Source: Paramicrobacterium agarici | Lineage (GTDB): Bacteria; Actinomycetota; Actinomycetes; Actinomycetales; Microbacteriaceae | Direction of reading: 5' to 3' | Length of the DNA: 64,000 nucleotides | NCBI RefSeq assembly: GCF_002563955.1 | Contig: NZ_PDJE01000001.1 | Span: 248,001 to 312,000 of the forward strand | Shown here: in pieces, positions 50,693 through 59,933 of the stretch | Layout: each line of letters starts with the position of its first letter | Position numbering within the stretch: position 1 is the stretch's first letter | Made by a program: the position numbers and the translations under genes | Notes under the pieces: model-generated | Database searches by the model: none | Told to the model about the DNA's origin: nothing | What the model saw: the letters and a program-made list of their open reading frames with translations, nothing else

Positions 50693-51280
50693 TCACGGTG
50701 CGACGGCGCGCTCCACCACCGTGCGCAGAAACTCTCGTCGTCCAGCGTGAACACCGTCGCCCTCGCGCGCGGTCGCCGCATAGACATTGCTCACAGGTGA
50801 CCACGCCATCGACATGGCGATCACCATGGCCATCACATCGAAAGCCGAGGCGGCAGCGGTGATCTCGCCAGACCGTTGGGCAGCCCCGATCACGTCGAGC
50901 TTTGTCGCGTCAAGCCGATCAGCGTCGTCACGAAGGTGCCCCTCGGGTCGCCGCTCGAGACGAGCCCATGTGGCGAGGCGAATGAGATCAGGGCGCTCGA
51001 GATATTCGTCATACAGTCTCACTGCCCAGTCTGCGAGATCGTCCGCCGAAATCGGCACAGTCGAGAGCATGTGCTGCATCGACTCGTGCACGACGTCGTC
51101 GAACAGTGCCTCCTTGCTGCCGAAGTACACATAAAGCTGCGCCTTGTTCGTGCGGGCGTTTGCGGCGATCCGATCGACGCGTGCGCCCGCAAGACCGTAT
51201 CGCGCGAACTCTTCAGTCGCAGCATCCAACACCCGTTGCCGTGTCGCGCGCCCCCGCGCCGTCGCCGCTGTTTCCGCCAT
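50693..51280 (-). CDS. TetR/AcrR-family transcriptional regulator
   Basis: A 195-residue TetR protein. The N-terminal helix-turn-helix spans RQRVLDAATEEFARYGLAGA and VDRIAANARTNKAQLYVYFG, followed by SKEALFDDVVHESM. The C-terminal ligand-binding domain is all helical. TATGCT ends 6 nt before the ATG at 51280; an upstream GTG adds one residue. It diverges from a zinc alcohol dehydrogenase, and two AACY-N4-AGTT motifs lie between them. It should repress the dehydrogenase and itself. Confidence 0.85.
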   Translation of the reverse strand: MAETAATARGRATRQRVLDAATEEFARYGLAGARVDRIAANARTNKAQLYVYFGSKEALFDDVVHESMQHMLSTVPISADDLADWAVRLYDEYLERPDLIRLATWARLERRPEGHLRDDADRLDATKLDVIGAAQRSGEITAAASAFDVMAMVIAMSMAWSPVSNVYAATAREGDGVHAGRREFLRTVVERAVAP

Positions 51281-51307
51281 CACCAGAGCATACCAACCTC
51301 GAAAACC

Positions 51308-51319
51308 AACCGTTCAGTT
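51308..51319. promoter_or_regulatory. TetR operator candidate, copy 1
   Basis: AACCGTTCAGTT fits AACY-N4-AGTT, shared with 51352-51363. It lies 28 bp upstream of tetR. Confidence 0.45.
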
Positions 51320-51351
51320 TGCACATGAAGATCTCCAGGGTTTACATTTGC

Positions 51352-51363
51352 AACTAACCAGTT
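51352..51363. promoter_or_regulatory. TetR operator candidate, copy 2
   Basis: AACTAACCAGTT is a perfect AACT/AGTT inverted repeat, 44 bp from copy 1 and just before the dehydrogenase ribosome site. Confidence 0.5.
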
Positions 51364-51380
51364 TGTTTTGGAGGGGCGGC

Positions 51381-52430
51381 ATGCGAGCGACAATGGCCTA
51401 CGGAACGCGAAACGGAGAGAGCCTCACTGCGGTGCGCATCGAGCGACGTGACCTGCGGCCGACGGACGTCGCGATTGAGATCACGTACTGCGGTGTCTGC
51501 CACTCCGACCTGCATGCTCTTCGCGAGCACGGCCGCAGCGGCCCTGCGGATCTGCTCGTTCCCGGGCACGAGTTCGTGGGAACCGTGAGTGCGATCGGAG
51601 CGGCTGTCAGAACGTTCGCGATCGGAGACCCGGTCGCTGTCGGCAACATCGTCGACTCGTGTGGCACGTGCGACATGTGTCGACGAGGACAAGAGAACTT
51701 CTGCGAGGAGTTTCCGACCACCACCTACGGAGGCCAGGACCGCCGCGACGGCACGACGACCCTCGGCGGCTACTCACGCGACACCGTTGTCGACGAGCGC
51801 TTCGTGTACCACCGCCCCGAGCAGCTCGAGGCGGCAAGCGTCGCTCCGCTGATGTGCGCCGGAATCACCGTGTGGGAGCCGCTGCGCCAGTGGAACATCG
51901 GCCGTGGCAGCAGCGTCGGGGTCGCGGGTCTCGGCGGCTTGGGGCACCTTGCCGTGAAGCTCGCTCGCGCTCTCGGTGCCACCGTCACCGTCTTCACGAC
52001 ATCGCCGCGAAAAGCCGAGGACGCACGGGCGCTTGGCGCGGCCGAGGTCATCGTGTCAACGGATACCGAGGCGCTCTCTGCCGTCCGGAACCACTTCGAC
52101 CTGGTCATCGATACGATTTCGGCGCCGCACACTGTCGAGCCTTATCTCTCGACGGTCGCGCTCGATGGAGCACTGTGCCTTGTCGGGCACCTCGGCGAGA
52201 CGAACGTCGACGTGCTCTCGTTGCTCATCGGCCGCAAGAGCCTGACGTCGGCGGGAAGCGGCGGCCGCGTCCACACACAGGAACTGCTGGATTTCTGCGG
52301 CGAGCACGGCATCACCGCTGACGTCGAGGTACTTCCGTCTCGCGAGGTCAACGTCGCGCTCGGTCGCCTCGCACGCAACGACGTGCGGTATCGCTTCGTT
52401 CTCGATATGGCAGACCTCGATCGCGCCTGA
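51381..52430 (+). CDS. Zinc-dependent NAD(P)-linked alcohol dehydrogenase (CAD/YahK type)
   Basis: A 349-residue zinc MDR. The catalytic zinc site starts CGVCHSDLHAL and GHEFVGTV; the structural zinc cysteines are SCGTCDMCRRGQENFC. The Rossmann motif is VAGLGGLGHLAVKLARALGA. The CAD/YahK-like pattern suggests a broad aldehyde or alcohol substrate range. GGAGGGG lies about 6 nt before the ATG at 51381. It diverges from the TetR gene, which likely controls it. Confidence 0.85.
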   Translation: MRATMAYGTRNGESLTAVRIERRDLRPTDVAIEITYCGVCHSDLHALREHGRSGPADLLVPGHEFVGTVSAIGAAVRTFAIGDPVAVGNIVDSCGTCDMCRRGQENFCEEFPTTTYGGQDRRDGTTTLGGYSRDTVVDERFVYHRPEQLEAASVAPLMCAGITVWEPLRQWNIGRGSSVGVAGLGGLGHLAVKLARALGATVTVFTTSPRKAEDARALGAAEVIVSTDTEALSAVRNHFDLVIDTISAPHTVEPYLSTVALDGALCLVGHLGETNVDVLSLLIGRKSLTSAGSGGRVHTQELLDFCGEHGITADVEVLPSREVNVALGRLARNDVRYRFVLDMADLDRA

Positions 52431-52453
52431 CGGGTGGCACGAGGCCGCGTGGG

Positions 52454-53812
52454 CTACTCGCCGCGGGAGATGCGCACCATCTCATCGCGCGGCACGACCT
52501 TGATGCGGGCACGCTCGTGCGGCTCACCCAACGCGATCTCATGTGCGTCGAGATTGTGCCATCCCTCGAGATCGGTGTACTCGACGCCGCGCTCGTTGAG
52601 CAGATCGACGATCGCCTGCTCCTCGGGCTGCTCGGGACTCCACCAGCTGCCCTGATCATTGATAATGTGCGAGACCGTCTCCATGGCGTCTGACTTCGTG
52701 TGACCAATGAGCCCGATGGGGCCACGCTTGATCCACCCCGTCGCGTAGACCCCGTGCACTTGCTCATTCGTCTTGCGATCGAGAACACGGCCTTCGTGGT
52801 TGGGAATCACCCCGAGCTTCTTGTCGAACGGAATGCCGTCGAGCGGCGACCCGAAGTAGCCGATGGCGCGGTACAACTGCCCGATCGCCACCTCGCGGAT
52901 CTCACCCGTTCCCTCAACACCGCCCTCGCCATCGGGGCGCGTGCGCTCATACCGGAACGCCGCAACGTTGCCATTGCCGTCGTCGACGACCTCAATCGGC
53001 TTCGCGTAGAAGTGCAGGTGCAGGCGTCGCGAGGCCTGCCCCGTCTCGCGCTCGCGCCACTTCTGCAGCACGCGGTCGATGACCATGACCTGCTTGTTGC
53101 TTGCGATCGCCTGCTTCGAGGCCTCGTCGTAATCGAAGTCCTCGTCGTACAGAATCATGTCGACGTCGTTCAGCTCGCCCAGCTCCCGCAGCTCGAGCGG
53201 CGTGAACTTCACCTGCGCAGGGCCGCGTCGGCCGAAGACGTGCACATCGGTGACCTGCGACGCCTGCAGTCCCTCATACACGTTGTCGGAGATCTCCGTG
53301 GGCAGCAGATCGTCTGCGTGCTTGGCGAGCAGGCGCGAGACGTCGAGCGCGACGTTGCCGTTTCCGATCACCCCAACAGAGCTCTTGTCGAGGGGCCACT
53401 CCCTCGGCACATCGGGGTGGCCGTCGTACCAGTTGACGAAGTCCGCTGCGCCGTACGATCCGGTGAGGTCGATGCCGGGGATGTCGAGGCTGTGGTCGCG
53501 AATCGCCCCCGTGGCGAAGATCACTGCGTTGTAGTGCCTCTTGAGGTCGTCGAGCGTCACGTCTTCGCCGTAGCGCACGTTGCCGAAGATGCGAATGTCG
53601 CCGCGGTCAAGCACATCGCGCAGAGCATTGATGATGCCCTTGATGCGCGGGTGGTCGGGGGCGACGCCGTAGCGAACGAGTCCGTACGGTGCCGGAAGCT
53701 GCTCGAACAGATCGATCGACACTTCAAACTTGCGCTCGGCTTTCAGCAGAATGTCCGACGCGTAGATTCCGGCCGGGCCGGCTCCGACCACGGCAAGTCT
53801 CAGCTTTGTCAC
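52454..53812 (-). CDS. fprA: NADPH:ferredoxin reductase (FprA, adrenodoxin-reductase type)
   Basis: A 452-residue FAD/NADPH reductase. It begins LRLAVVGAGPAGIYASDILL (FAD GxGxxG), then VSIDLFEQLPAPYGLVRYGV and GVIGNGNVALDVSRLL (NADPH site). VYATGWIKRGPIGLIGHTKS is typical of FprA. It passes electrons between NADPH and ferredoxins, for example to P450s or to other redox enzymes. A GTG start has AAAGG upstream. It follows the start of the menaquinone cluster on the same strand but is not a men gene. Confidence 0.88.
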   Translation of the reverse strand: MTKLRLAVVGAGPAGIYASDILLKAERKFEVSIDLFEQLPAPYGLVRYGVAPDHPRIKGIINALRDVLDRGDIRIFGNVRYGEDVTLDDLKRHYNAVIFATGAIRDHSLDIPGIDLTGSYGAADFVNWYDGHPDVPREWPLDKSSVGVIGNGNVALDVSRLLAKHADDLLPTEISDNVYEGLQASQVTDVHVFGRRGPAQVKFTPLELRELGELNDVDMILYDEDFDYDEASKQAIASNKQVMVIDRVLQKWRERETGQASRRLHLHFYAKPIEVVDDGNGNVAAFRYERTRPDGEGGVEGTGEIREVAIGQLYRAIGYFGSPLDGIPFDKKLGVIPNHEGRVLDRKTNEQVHGVYATGWIKRGPIGLIGHTKSDAMETVSHIINDQGSWWSPEQPEEQAIVDLLNERGVEYTDLEGWHNLDAHEIALGEPHERARIKVVPRDEMVRISRGE

Positions 53813-53853
53813 TTGGTTCCTTTGCTTGGGTACGCTGCGGGTGACGCGGGCGT

Positions 53854-54918
53854 TTATCTGTCTCTGTCGGCCAGCTTGCGGCCGAACCGGGTCAGGGCGT
53901 CGCGCACGGGCCCCTCCGGAAGGTCATCGAGAGTCGCGATTGCCTCGGCGGCCCACTTCTTCGCCTCGGCGCGGGTTCGCTCGGTGACCGGGTGAGCATA
54001 GAGATCTGCAACAGCAGTGAGGAAGGACTCGGATGCTGCCGCCTCGACGTCGCCCGACTCGTCCTCGATGCGGCGCAGCAGGTCTGCGTCAGCAGCATCC
54101 GTCTTCGCACTCTGCCGCAAGTAGATCATGGGCAGGGTTGCGACGCCCTGGCGAAGGTCGGTGCCGGGAACCTTGCCCGTCTGATCGGGCTGAGGCGAGA
54201 GATCGATGACGTCGTCGACGAGCTGGAACGCGACGCCGATCTTCTCTCCGTACTCCCGCAGCGCCTCTTGCACACTGTCGGGCGCGTGCGCGAACAGGGC
54301 TCCAGCGCGCGCCGCCGTCGAGATGAGCGACCCGGTCTTGTCGGCGAGCACCTGAATGTAGTGCTGCTCTTCGTCTTCGCCGTTCTCGGGACCGACGGTC
54401 TCGTGCAGCTGGCCGAGAACCAGGCGCTCGAACGTGTCGGCCTGCAGGCGAATCGCCCGCTCGCCGAGGTTCGCCATGAGCTGGCTCGCGCGGGCGAACA
54501 GCAGATCACCCGTGAGAATCGCTACCGAGTTTCCCCACACGGTGTGCGCGCTCGGCACCCCGCGGCGGCGGTCGGCGTGGTCCATGACGTCGTCGTGGTA
54601 CAGCGACGCGAGGTGCGTGATCTCAATGGCCTTCGCGGCGTCGTAGACGTCTTGCGTGTTACCGTCGCCCAGCTGCGCGGCGAGCAGAATGAGCATGGGA
54701 CGCACACGCTTGCCGCCCGCTTCGAGAAGGTAGCGGCCTGCAGCATCCGCCACTGAGTCGGTGAACTCGAGATCGCCGATCAGCTGCCGCTCGATCTCGA
54801 CGAGCCCCTCGTCGATGGCGTTGACGACGTGACGCATCGATGGGCTCATCATCATGCGCTCGGTCAGGCCCAGCTGCTGCGACAGTCGCGTGTCGCGAGG
54901 GGTCGTGCTCACATCCAC
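53854..54918 (-). CDS. Polyprenyl diphosphate synthase (long-chain, menaquinone side chain)
   Basis: A 354-residue trans-prenyltransferase. The two Asp-rich motifs are LYHDDVMDHADRRRGVPSAH near residue 106 and FQLVDDVIDLSPQPDQTGKV near 236. GGKRVRPMLILLAAQLGDGN and GTDLRQGVATLPMIY are also typical. It likely makes the octa- or nonaprenyl chain added by MenA. GTG at 54918 is chosen because TAGGGT ends 6 nt before it. It lies next to menG on the same strand. Confidence 0.85.
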   Translation of the reverse strand: MDVSTTPRDTRLSQQLGLTERMMMSPSMRHVVNAIDEGLVEIERQLIGDLEFTDSVADAAGRYLLEAGGKRVRPMLILLAAQLGDGNTQDVYDAAKAIEITHLASLYHDDVMDHADRRRGVPSAHTVWGNSVAILTGDLLFARASQLMANLGERAIRLQADTFERLVLGQLHETVGPENGEDEEQHYIQVLADKTGSLISTAARAGALFAHAPDSVQEALREYGEKIGVAFQLVDDVIDLSPQPDQTGKVPGTDLRQGVATLPMIYLRQSAKTDAADADLLRRIEDESGDVEAAASESFLTAVADLYAHPVTERTRAEAKKWAAEAIATLDDLPEGPVRDALTRFGRKLADRDR

Positions 54919-54967
54919 CCCACTACCCTATCCGTCCGTGCAGACCACGGTGCGATCCCGGATGCCG

Positions 54968-55678
54968 CTACCTACCGGGCTTGAACGCACGGTGCATCGC
55001 GGCGATGCCCGCCGTGAGGTTGCGGTACTCGACGTTGCCCCAGCCTGCCTCGCGCAGCCATCGGGCGAGGCCCTTCTGGTTGGGCCAGGCGCGGATCGAG
55101 TCGTTGAGGTAGGTGTACGCCTCGGAGTTCGAGCTGACGAGCCGAACGATGAGCGGCATGATCTTGGCGATGTAGAGGTTGTACGCGCTGCGCACGGCGG
55201 CCGCTGGCGGCGTCGAGAACTCGCACACGACGAGGCGCCCGCCCGGCTTGGTGACGCGCAGCATCTCGGCGAGCGCCTTCTTGGGGTCGACAACGTTGCG
55301 CAGCCCGAACGAGATCGTCACCGCGTCGAACTCGTCGTCGCCGAACGGCAGATTCGTGGCGTCGGCCTCGACGAAGTCGATGTTGGGCAGGTGCCCGAAA
55401 CGGCGTCGGCCCTCGGCGATCATGCCGGGCGAGAAGTCCGCCGCGACGACCGTGGCACCGGTCGCGGCGAGCGCGGCACTCGAGGTTCCCGTTCCGGCGG
55501 CGAGATCGAGGACGCGATCGCCCGGGCGCGGGTCGACGGCACGGCGGAGCGCGATGCGCCACAGCCTGTCATTTCCGAAGGACAGAACATCGTTCGTGAT
55601 GTCGTAGCGTTCGGCGACCTCGTCGAACATGGCCGACACCTGCTCGGGCTGCTTCGCGAGATCCGCCTTCTTGCTCAT
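54968..55678 (-). CDS. menG: Demethylmenaquinone methyltransferase MenG/UbiE
   Basis: A 236-residue class I SAM methyltransferase of the UbiE/MenG family. The start [20 protein letters not shown] is diagnostic, with SAM motif [20 protein letters not shown] and [20 protein letters not shown] (motif II). It methylates demethylmenaquinone, the last step of menaquinone synthesis. TAAACT ends 6 nt before the ATG. It diverges from menF. Confidence 0.9.
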   Translation of the reverse strand: MSKKADLAKQPEQVSAMFDEVAERYDITNDVLSFGNDRLWRIALRRAVDPRPGDRVLDLAAGTGTSSAALAATGATVVAADFSPGMIAEGRRRFGHLPNIDFVEADATNLPFGDDEFDAVTISFGLRNVVDPKKALAEMLRVTKPGGRLVVCEFSTPPAAAVRSAYNLYIAKIMPLIVRLVSSNSEAYTYLNDSIRAWPNQKGLARWLREAGWGNVEYRNLTAGIAAMHRAFKPGR

Positions 55679-55729
55679 TCCCCCAGTTTAGGCACTCTCG
55701 CCTGAACGACCTGCCCAGCCCGCCCGGCG

Positions 55730-55735
55730 TAGGCT
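55730..55735 (+). promoter_or_regulatory. -10 box (TAGGCT) of menF, leaderless spacing
   Basis: TAGGCT ends 6 nt before the GTG at 55742. With TAAACT for menG (55685-55690, minus) it makes a divergent pair of leaderless promoters within 64 bp. Confidence 0.45.
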
Positions 55736-55741
55736 TGGGCC

Positions 55742-57016
55742 GTGACCACCCCCGACACGCCGCGGCTTGTCGTCGACACCACCCCCGTCGGCGATGTGTC
55801 GCTTCTCATCCCCCACACCTCACAGAGCGAACCGCTCGTCTGGCTGCGCAAGGGCGCAGGAATGATCGGAATCGGCGAGGCCGTGCGCCTGGAGTTCTCC
55901 GGGCCAGACCGCATGACCGAGGCCGCCGCAGCATGGCGTCGCCTTGCGGCATCCGCTCATGTCTCCGATCGCGTCGGTGTCCCCGGAACCGGGCTCATCG
56001 CGTTCGGCGCGTTCGCGTTCTCGGCGCTGTCGACGACGACGAGCGTGCTTGTCGTGCCGCGCACCGTCATCGGGCGCCGCGGCGGACGCCACTGGGTGAC
56101 GCACGTGCGCCTCGAGGGCGAGGAGCTCAACACGGGACACGGGGGAATGACGGATGCTGCCGAGGCAGCGATCGCCGACGCGATGCCCGTCGGCGAGGCG
56201 TTCGCCGTAGAGTTTCTCGACGGCCAGGAGTCTCCCGAGTCGTACAAGCTGCATGTCGCGGAGGGCGTTCGTCGCATTCGCGCGGGCGAGCTCGACAAGG
56301 TCGTTCTGGCGCGGGACCTCGTCGGAACGGTTCCCGAGGGCGCCGATCTGCGCCGTTTCGTCACAGACCTCGCGCAGGGGTACCCCGACTGCTGGACGTA
56401 TGCGGTCGACGGCCTGATCGGCTCAAGCCCCGAGACGCTCGTGAGCGTGACCGAGGGCGCGGTGACGGCGCGCGTTCTGGCGGGCACCACGGGGCGCGGA
56501 GACGGCCCGGATGCTGACGAGCAGGCCGCCGTCGCCCTCGCGACATCGCAGAAAGACAACGACGAGCACGAGTTCGCCGTGCAGAGCGTCGTGCGCTCGC
56601 TCGAATCGCACACGTCGCACCTGGCGGCGAGCGAAGTGCCGTTCACCCTCAAGCTGCCGAACCTCTGGCATCTCGCGACGGACGTCGACGGTGTTCTCAG
56701 CGACGGCGCATCGTCGCTCGACCTCGTCTCGGCACTGCACCCGACGGCGGCGGTCGCCGGGGCGCCGACCCCAGACGCTGTCGCCCTCATCGACGACCTC
56801 GAGCCGTTCGACCGCGGGCGCTATGCCGGACCGGTGGGCTGGGTAGGCGCTGACGGCGACGGCGAGTGGGCGATCGCGCTGCGGTGCGCGCAAGTGGACG
56901 GCGACGCACTCACGGCGTATGCGGGGTGCGGCGTCGTTGCCGATTCCGTTCCCGAGAACGAGCTCACCGAGACGCGCATCAAGTTTCGGCCCGTTGTCGA
57001 CTCGCTCGAGGGCTGA
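55742..57016 (+). CDS. menF: Isochorismate synthase MenF
   Basis: A 424-residue chorismate-utilising enzyme (ADCS/isochorismate synthase family). The C-terminal catalytic region has ELDKVVLARDLVGTV, IGSSPETLVSVTEGAVTARV and LAGTTGRGDGPDADE, then LHPTAAVAGAPTPDAVALID and the final TETRIKFRPVVDSLEG. It converts chorismate to isochorismate, the first committed step to menaquinone. It converges on menD, with a terminator between them. A siderophore-type isochorismate synthase is unlikely given the neighbouring men genes. Confidence 0.85.
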   Translation: MTTPDTPRLVVDTTPVGDVSLLIPHTSQSEPLVWLRKGAGMIGIGEAVRLEFSGPDRMTEAAAAWRRLAASAHVSDRVGVPGTGLIAFGAFAFSALSTTTSVLVVPRTVIGRRGGRHWVTHVRLEGEELNTGHGGMTDAAEAAIADAMPVGEAFAVEFLDGQESPESYKLHVAEGVRRIRAGELDKVVLARDLVGTVPEGADLRRFVTDLAQGYPDCWTYAVDGLIGSSPETLVSVTEGAVTARVLAGTTGRGDGPDADEQAAVALATSQKDNDEHEFAVQSVVRSLESHTSHLAASEVPFTLKLPNLWHLATDVDGVLSDGASSLDLVSALHPTAAVAGAPTPDAVALIDDLEPFDRGRYAGPVGWVGADGDGEWAIALRCAQVDGDALTAYAGCGVVADSVPENELTETRIKFRPVVDSLEG

Positions 57017-57038
57017 GCCACGTCCTGCTCCTGACAGT

Positions 57039-57080
57039 TGCGGACGTTTTGTGCTGCCGCGCCGATACAGAACGTCCGCA
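57039..57080. terminator. Bidirectional hairpin between menF and menD
   Basis: TGCGGACGTTTTGT (57039-57052) pairs with ACAGAACGTCCGCA (57067-57080) at 13 of 14 positions around a 14-nt loop, between the convergent stops. Confidence 0.6.
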
Positions 57081-57141
57081 GACCACAGAACAACGCTCAG
57101 TGCCGTCGAAGGCAGCGACGTACCGCGTGCAGACGCACTGC

Positions 57142-58992
57142 TCAGCGCTCGAGCGGAACCTCGATGATCACCGGGGCATCGCGCGGCGTCGTGAGCGCCT
57201 GATCGAGGTCTGCGCGGGTCTGTGCACGCACGTGGTCCCACCCGTACGCCTGCGCGAGCGCGGCTACGTCGACGCCGTGCGGCGTGTACTGCACGCGATC
57301 GAACACGTCGCGCTCGGCGGACTTCGCAACCTCGAGATCATCGAAGATCGTTCCGCCGCCGTCGTTGCCAACGATGACCTGCAGTCGCGGCCAGGCCTCG
57401 CCGTGACCACCGAGCAGTGAGCCTGCATCGTGCAGGAGCGCGAGGTCGCCGACAAGCACGCGTGTGACGCCCGGCATCCCGTCTTTCTGCTGCACCGACG
57501 CGATGCCGTGCGCCGTGGCGATCGTGCCGTCGATGCCGGCGAGACCGCGGTTCGCGTGCACGGGGATCTTCTTTCCCGCGACGAAGGCGTCGGCGACGCG
57601 AATCAGGCGGGATGCCGCGAGCACGAGACGATCGTGCGGCCACGTCACACGCCACAGCTCTTCGGCCAGCATCCGCCTGTCGATCGGAGCGCGCACGGCA
57701 GCGAATTCTGCGCGGGCGAAGCGGGCGCGTGCTGCGGGATCGTTCGAGTGGCCGTCGTCCAGTGACGGTGCCGTGTCGCGGTCGGCCGCGGCCATGTGTT
57801 CGCGCGATGCGACCACCCACGCTCCAAGCCAGTCCCGGTCTGCAGGGCCTTCGGCGACGGATGCTGTCGCGACGACGCGAGCGCGCCGCGCAGGGTTGTA
57901 CGCCTCAATGCCCGTCGGCGCGACGACCGTCACGTCGACGTCCGGCCGCTGCAGCAGCGCCGGCACCTCGCGGCTGAGCGTCGGGTGGCCGAACACGACG
58001 GCACGCTCGATGCGCCCGCCGAGGCGAACGTCGCGCAGCAGCTCGCGGTACGGCACAACGAGATTGCGACCGAAACGAGCCCCGCTTGTGACCTCTGCGA
58101 TGAGCGGCCAGGAGCCGGCGTGCGCGAGTTCTTCTGCGGCGGGCCCCGCGCCGTGTCCGGCAATCACGACGGTTCGCGGGCCCCGGTCGAGTGTCACGCT
58201 CGGCCGCTCGAACCTCGCGCTGGTGGAGGGGCGGGGCGCTTCTGCTTCCGGCGTTCGTGTGCCACTTTGTGTGGCATCGTCGGTGCTCACGCCGCCAAAA
58301 ACGGCACGCGAATCGGCGCCCGTTGCATCAGCCAGCTCCTCCGCCACGTCCGTCTCCGAGAGCGACGACGACAGCGGTTCACGAAAAGCGACGTTCAGGT
58401 GCACGGGTCCTGACCCGGCGACGCCTCGGCCGTTGGCGGCGCGCATCGCCTCACGTGCCAGCGCCGCGGCCCGCTCGATCTCGTGCGGCGTCCCGACCGG
58501 CGCGGCGACATCGCGCTCGAACCGCACGGCGCCGCCGAAAATGCCCGGCTGCACGGTGGTCTGGTTGCTGCGAATCCCGCGCAGCTCCTCCGGGCGATCG
58601 GCCGTGACCAGCAGCAGCGGAACACCCGAATGATGCGCCTCGAGAACCGCGGGATGCAGGTGCGCCACGGCAGACCCGCTCGTGGTCACGACCGCGGCAG
58701 CGTGCCCCGACTCGACGCCGAGGCCGAGCGCGAAGAACGCGGCCGAGCGCTCATCGATGCGCACGTGCACGCGCAGGACTTCGGCCTGCTCCAGTGCCGC
58801 CGCCGCGAGCGCGAGCGCTTGCGACCGTGACCCGGGGCACACAACAACGTCGGTCAGACCGTGCTGCGCGAGTGCGTTCAGCAGCGCGAGTGCGTACGTC
58901 GTCGCCGGCGCCTGGTTCGAGGCGAGGATGCTGTCGCCAGCCGCGTTCGGTTCAGAGCGGCCCTCGTCTGAGACGGACGGCTCGTCAGGCAT
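57142..58992 (-). CDS. menD: 2-succinyl-5-enolpyruvyl-6-hydroxy-3-cyclohexene-1-carboxylate synthase MenD
   Basis: A 616-residue ThDP-dependent enzyme of the MenD family, joining isochorismate with 2-oxoglutarate. The start region LAQHGLTDVVVCPGSRSQAL carries the MenD signature CPGSRS. LRVHVRIDERSAAFFALGLG and AAVVTTSGSAVAHLHPAVLE follow. The C-terminal ThDP-binding region has LVGDLALLHDAGSLLGG and VIVGNDGGGTIFDDLE. The ATG at 58992 overlaps the PLDc_N gene stop by 8 nt, so it is coupled to that gene. An insert near the middle (about residues 300-340) is low complexity. Confidence 0.88.
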   Translation of the reverse strand: MPDEPSVSDEGRSEPNAAGDSILASNQAPATTYALALLNALAQHGLTDVVVCPGSRSQALALAAAALEQAEVLRVHVRIDERSAAFFALGLGVESGHAAAVVTTSGSAVAHLHPAVLEAHHSGVPLLLVTADRPEELRGIRSNQTTVQPGIFGGAVRFERDVAAPVGTPHEIERAAALAREAMRAANGRGVAGSGPVHLNVAFREPLSSSLSETDVAEELADATGADSRAVFGGVSTDDATQSGTRTPEAEAPRPSTSARFERPSVTLDRGPRTVVIAGHGAGPAAEELAHAGSWPLIAEVTSGARFGRNLVVPYRELLRDVRLGGRIERAVVFGHPTLSREVPALLQRPDVDVTVVAPTGIEAYNPARRARVVATASVAEGPADRDWLGAWVVASREHMAAADRDTAPSLDDGHSNDPAARARFARAEFAAVRAPIDRRMLAEELWRVTWPHDRLVLAASRLIRVADAFVAGKKIPVHANRGLAGIDGTIATAHGIASVQQKDGMPGVTRVLVGDLALLHDAGSLLGGHGEAWPRLQVIVGNDGGGTIFDDLEVAKSAERDVFDRVQYTPHGVDVAALAQAYGWDHVRAQTRADLDQALTTPRDAPVIIEVPLER

Positions 58993-59470
58993 CCGAGCTG
59001 TTCGTACCGGTGCCGTGGCCGTGGTCGGAGGGGTGCTCGTCGTCACACGGGTCGGTTGCCGTTCCATCAGAGGAACGCTCTGCCTCGCGGCGCTTGCGCT
59101 GCTCTTCTGCGGCCGCAGCATCCGCTCGTCTCTTCTCGTCACGCGGACGAATGATCTCTTCTTCAGCATCGAGTGCTGCGAGCTCTTCTTCGAGCTGGCG
59201 AATGCGGTCGTCTTGCTCAGAGTCGCCGCGCAGTCCGCCGATGAACGACGGGTCGTCGTCGGGCGCGACATCGCGAGCGAGCTCGGAGCCGCCTCGGCCG
59301 ATGAAGTACCAGAGCGCCAGGCCGATCACCGGAAGAACGAGGATCAGCACGATCCAGATCGGCTTCGACAGGCCCCTGACGCGTCGGTTGTCGATGATGG
59401 CGCAGTCCACGACCGTGTAGATCGTGATGGCCACGATCACCGGGATCAAGATGAAGAGTAGACGTGCCAT
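58985..59470 (-). CDS. PLD nuclease N-terminal (PLDc_N) domain membrane protein
   Basis: A 161-residue protein with two N-terminal membrane helices in the PLDc_N pattern (LLFILIPVIVAITIYTVVDC then LSKPIWIVLILVLPVIGLAL). A charged coiled-coil-like tail rich in Glu, Asp and Arg follows. It lacks any phospholipase catalytic domain. TACCAT ends 6 nt before the ATG. Its 3' end overlaps menD by 8 nt, so the two are translated together. Its role is unknown; conserved linkage to menaquinone genes would suggest a membrane-organising role. Confidence 0.75.
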   Translation of the reverse strand: MARLLFILIPVIVAITIYTVVDCAIIDNRRVRGLSKPIWIVLILVLPVIGLALWYFIGRGGSELARDVAPDDDPSFIGGLRGDSEQDDRIRQLEEELAALDAEEEIIRPRDEKRRADAAAAEEQRKRREAERSSDGTATDPCDDEHPSDHGHGTGTNSSDA

Positions 59471-59545
59471 GCACTTATGGTAGCTTCCCCAGCGGTTAAT
59501 GTTCTGGGCGTCTTGGCACCCAGCGCTCAGCCAGCCGCTTCGCCC

Positions 59546-59551
59546 TAGAAT
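59546..59551 (+). promoter_or_regulatory. -10 box (TAGAAT) of the DUF4229 gene
   Basis: TAGAAT ends 6 nt before the GTG at 59558. Confidence 0.5.
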
Positions 59552-59557
59552 TCTCGT

Positions 59558-59893
59558 GTGAAGCGCATTCCCCCGGCCGTGACCTACACGATTCTTCGCC
59601 TGCTGACGTTCTTCGTTCCGCTGGCGATTCTGCTTCTGCTCGGGTTCAACGAGTGGTTCTCGGCGATCGTGGCCGCGCTCATCGGGTTCGCTGTCTCGCT
59701 CATTTTCTTGCGCCGGTCGCGAGATCAGGTGTCTGAGGCCATCCACAGCAAGCGCACGGGGGCGGATGCTGCCAAGCCGCACGAGACGCCGACGGACGAA
59801 GAGGCCGAAGACGACGTTGTCGACCACGCCGCGCCCGAGCCCGGTGCCACCGACGGCAAACGTTCTCGGCGCGACGACTCCGCAACGGCATAG
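59558..59893 (+). CDS. DUF4229 small membrane protein
   Basis: A 111-residue protein with two helices (LRLLTFFVPLAILLLLGFNE and WFSAIVAALIGFAVSLIFLR), then a basic segment and an acidic tail, as in DUF4229. Family members often lie near menaquinone genes in actinobacteria, as here, but no activity is known. It is the only plus-strand gene between menF and menC in this cluster. GTG at 59558 is favoured by the TAGAAT box. Confidence 0.75.
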   Translation: MKRIPPAVTYTILRLLTFFVPLAILLLLGFNEWFSAIVAALIGFAVSLIFLRRSRDQVSEAIHSKRTGADAAKPHETPTDEEAEDDVVDHAAPEPGATDGKRSRRDDSATA

Positions 59894-59933
59894 CCCGTGA
59901 GCAGCTACTCGACTGACGCCGTTTCTCGCGCTG

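Noticed and set aside
50594..50862. An ORF starting MSILHIKGFVG on the plus strand
   Set aside because: It runs into and opposite the tetR gene, has no ribosome site and no recognisable motif.
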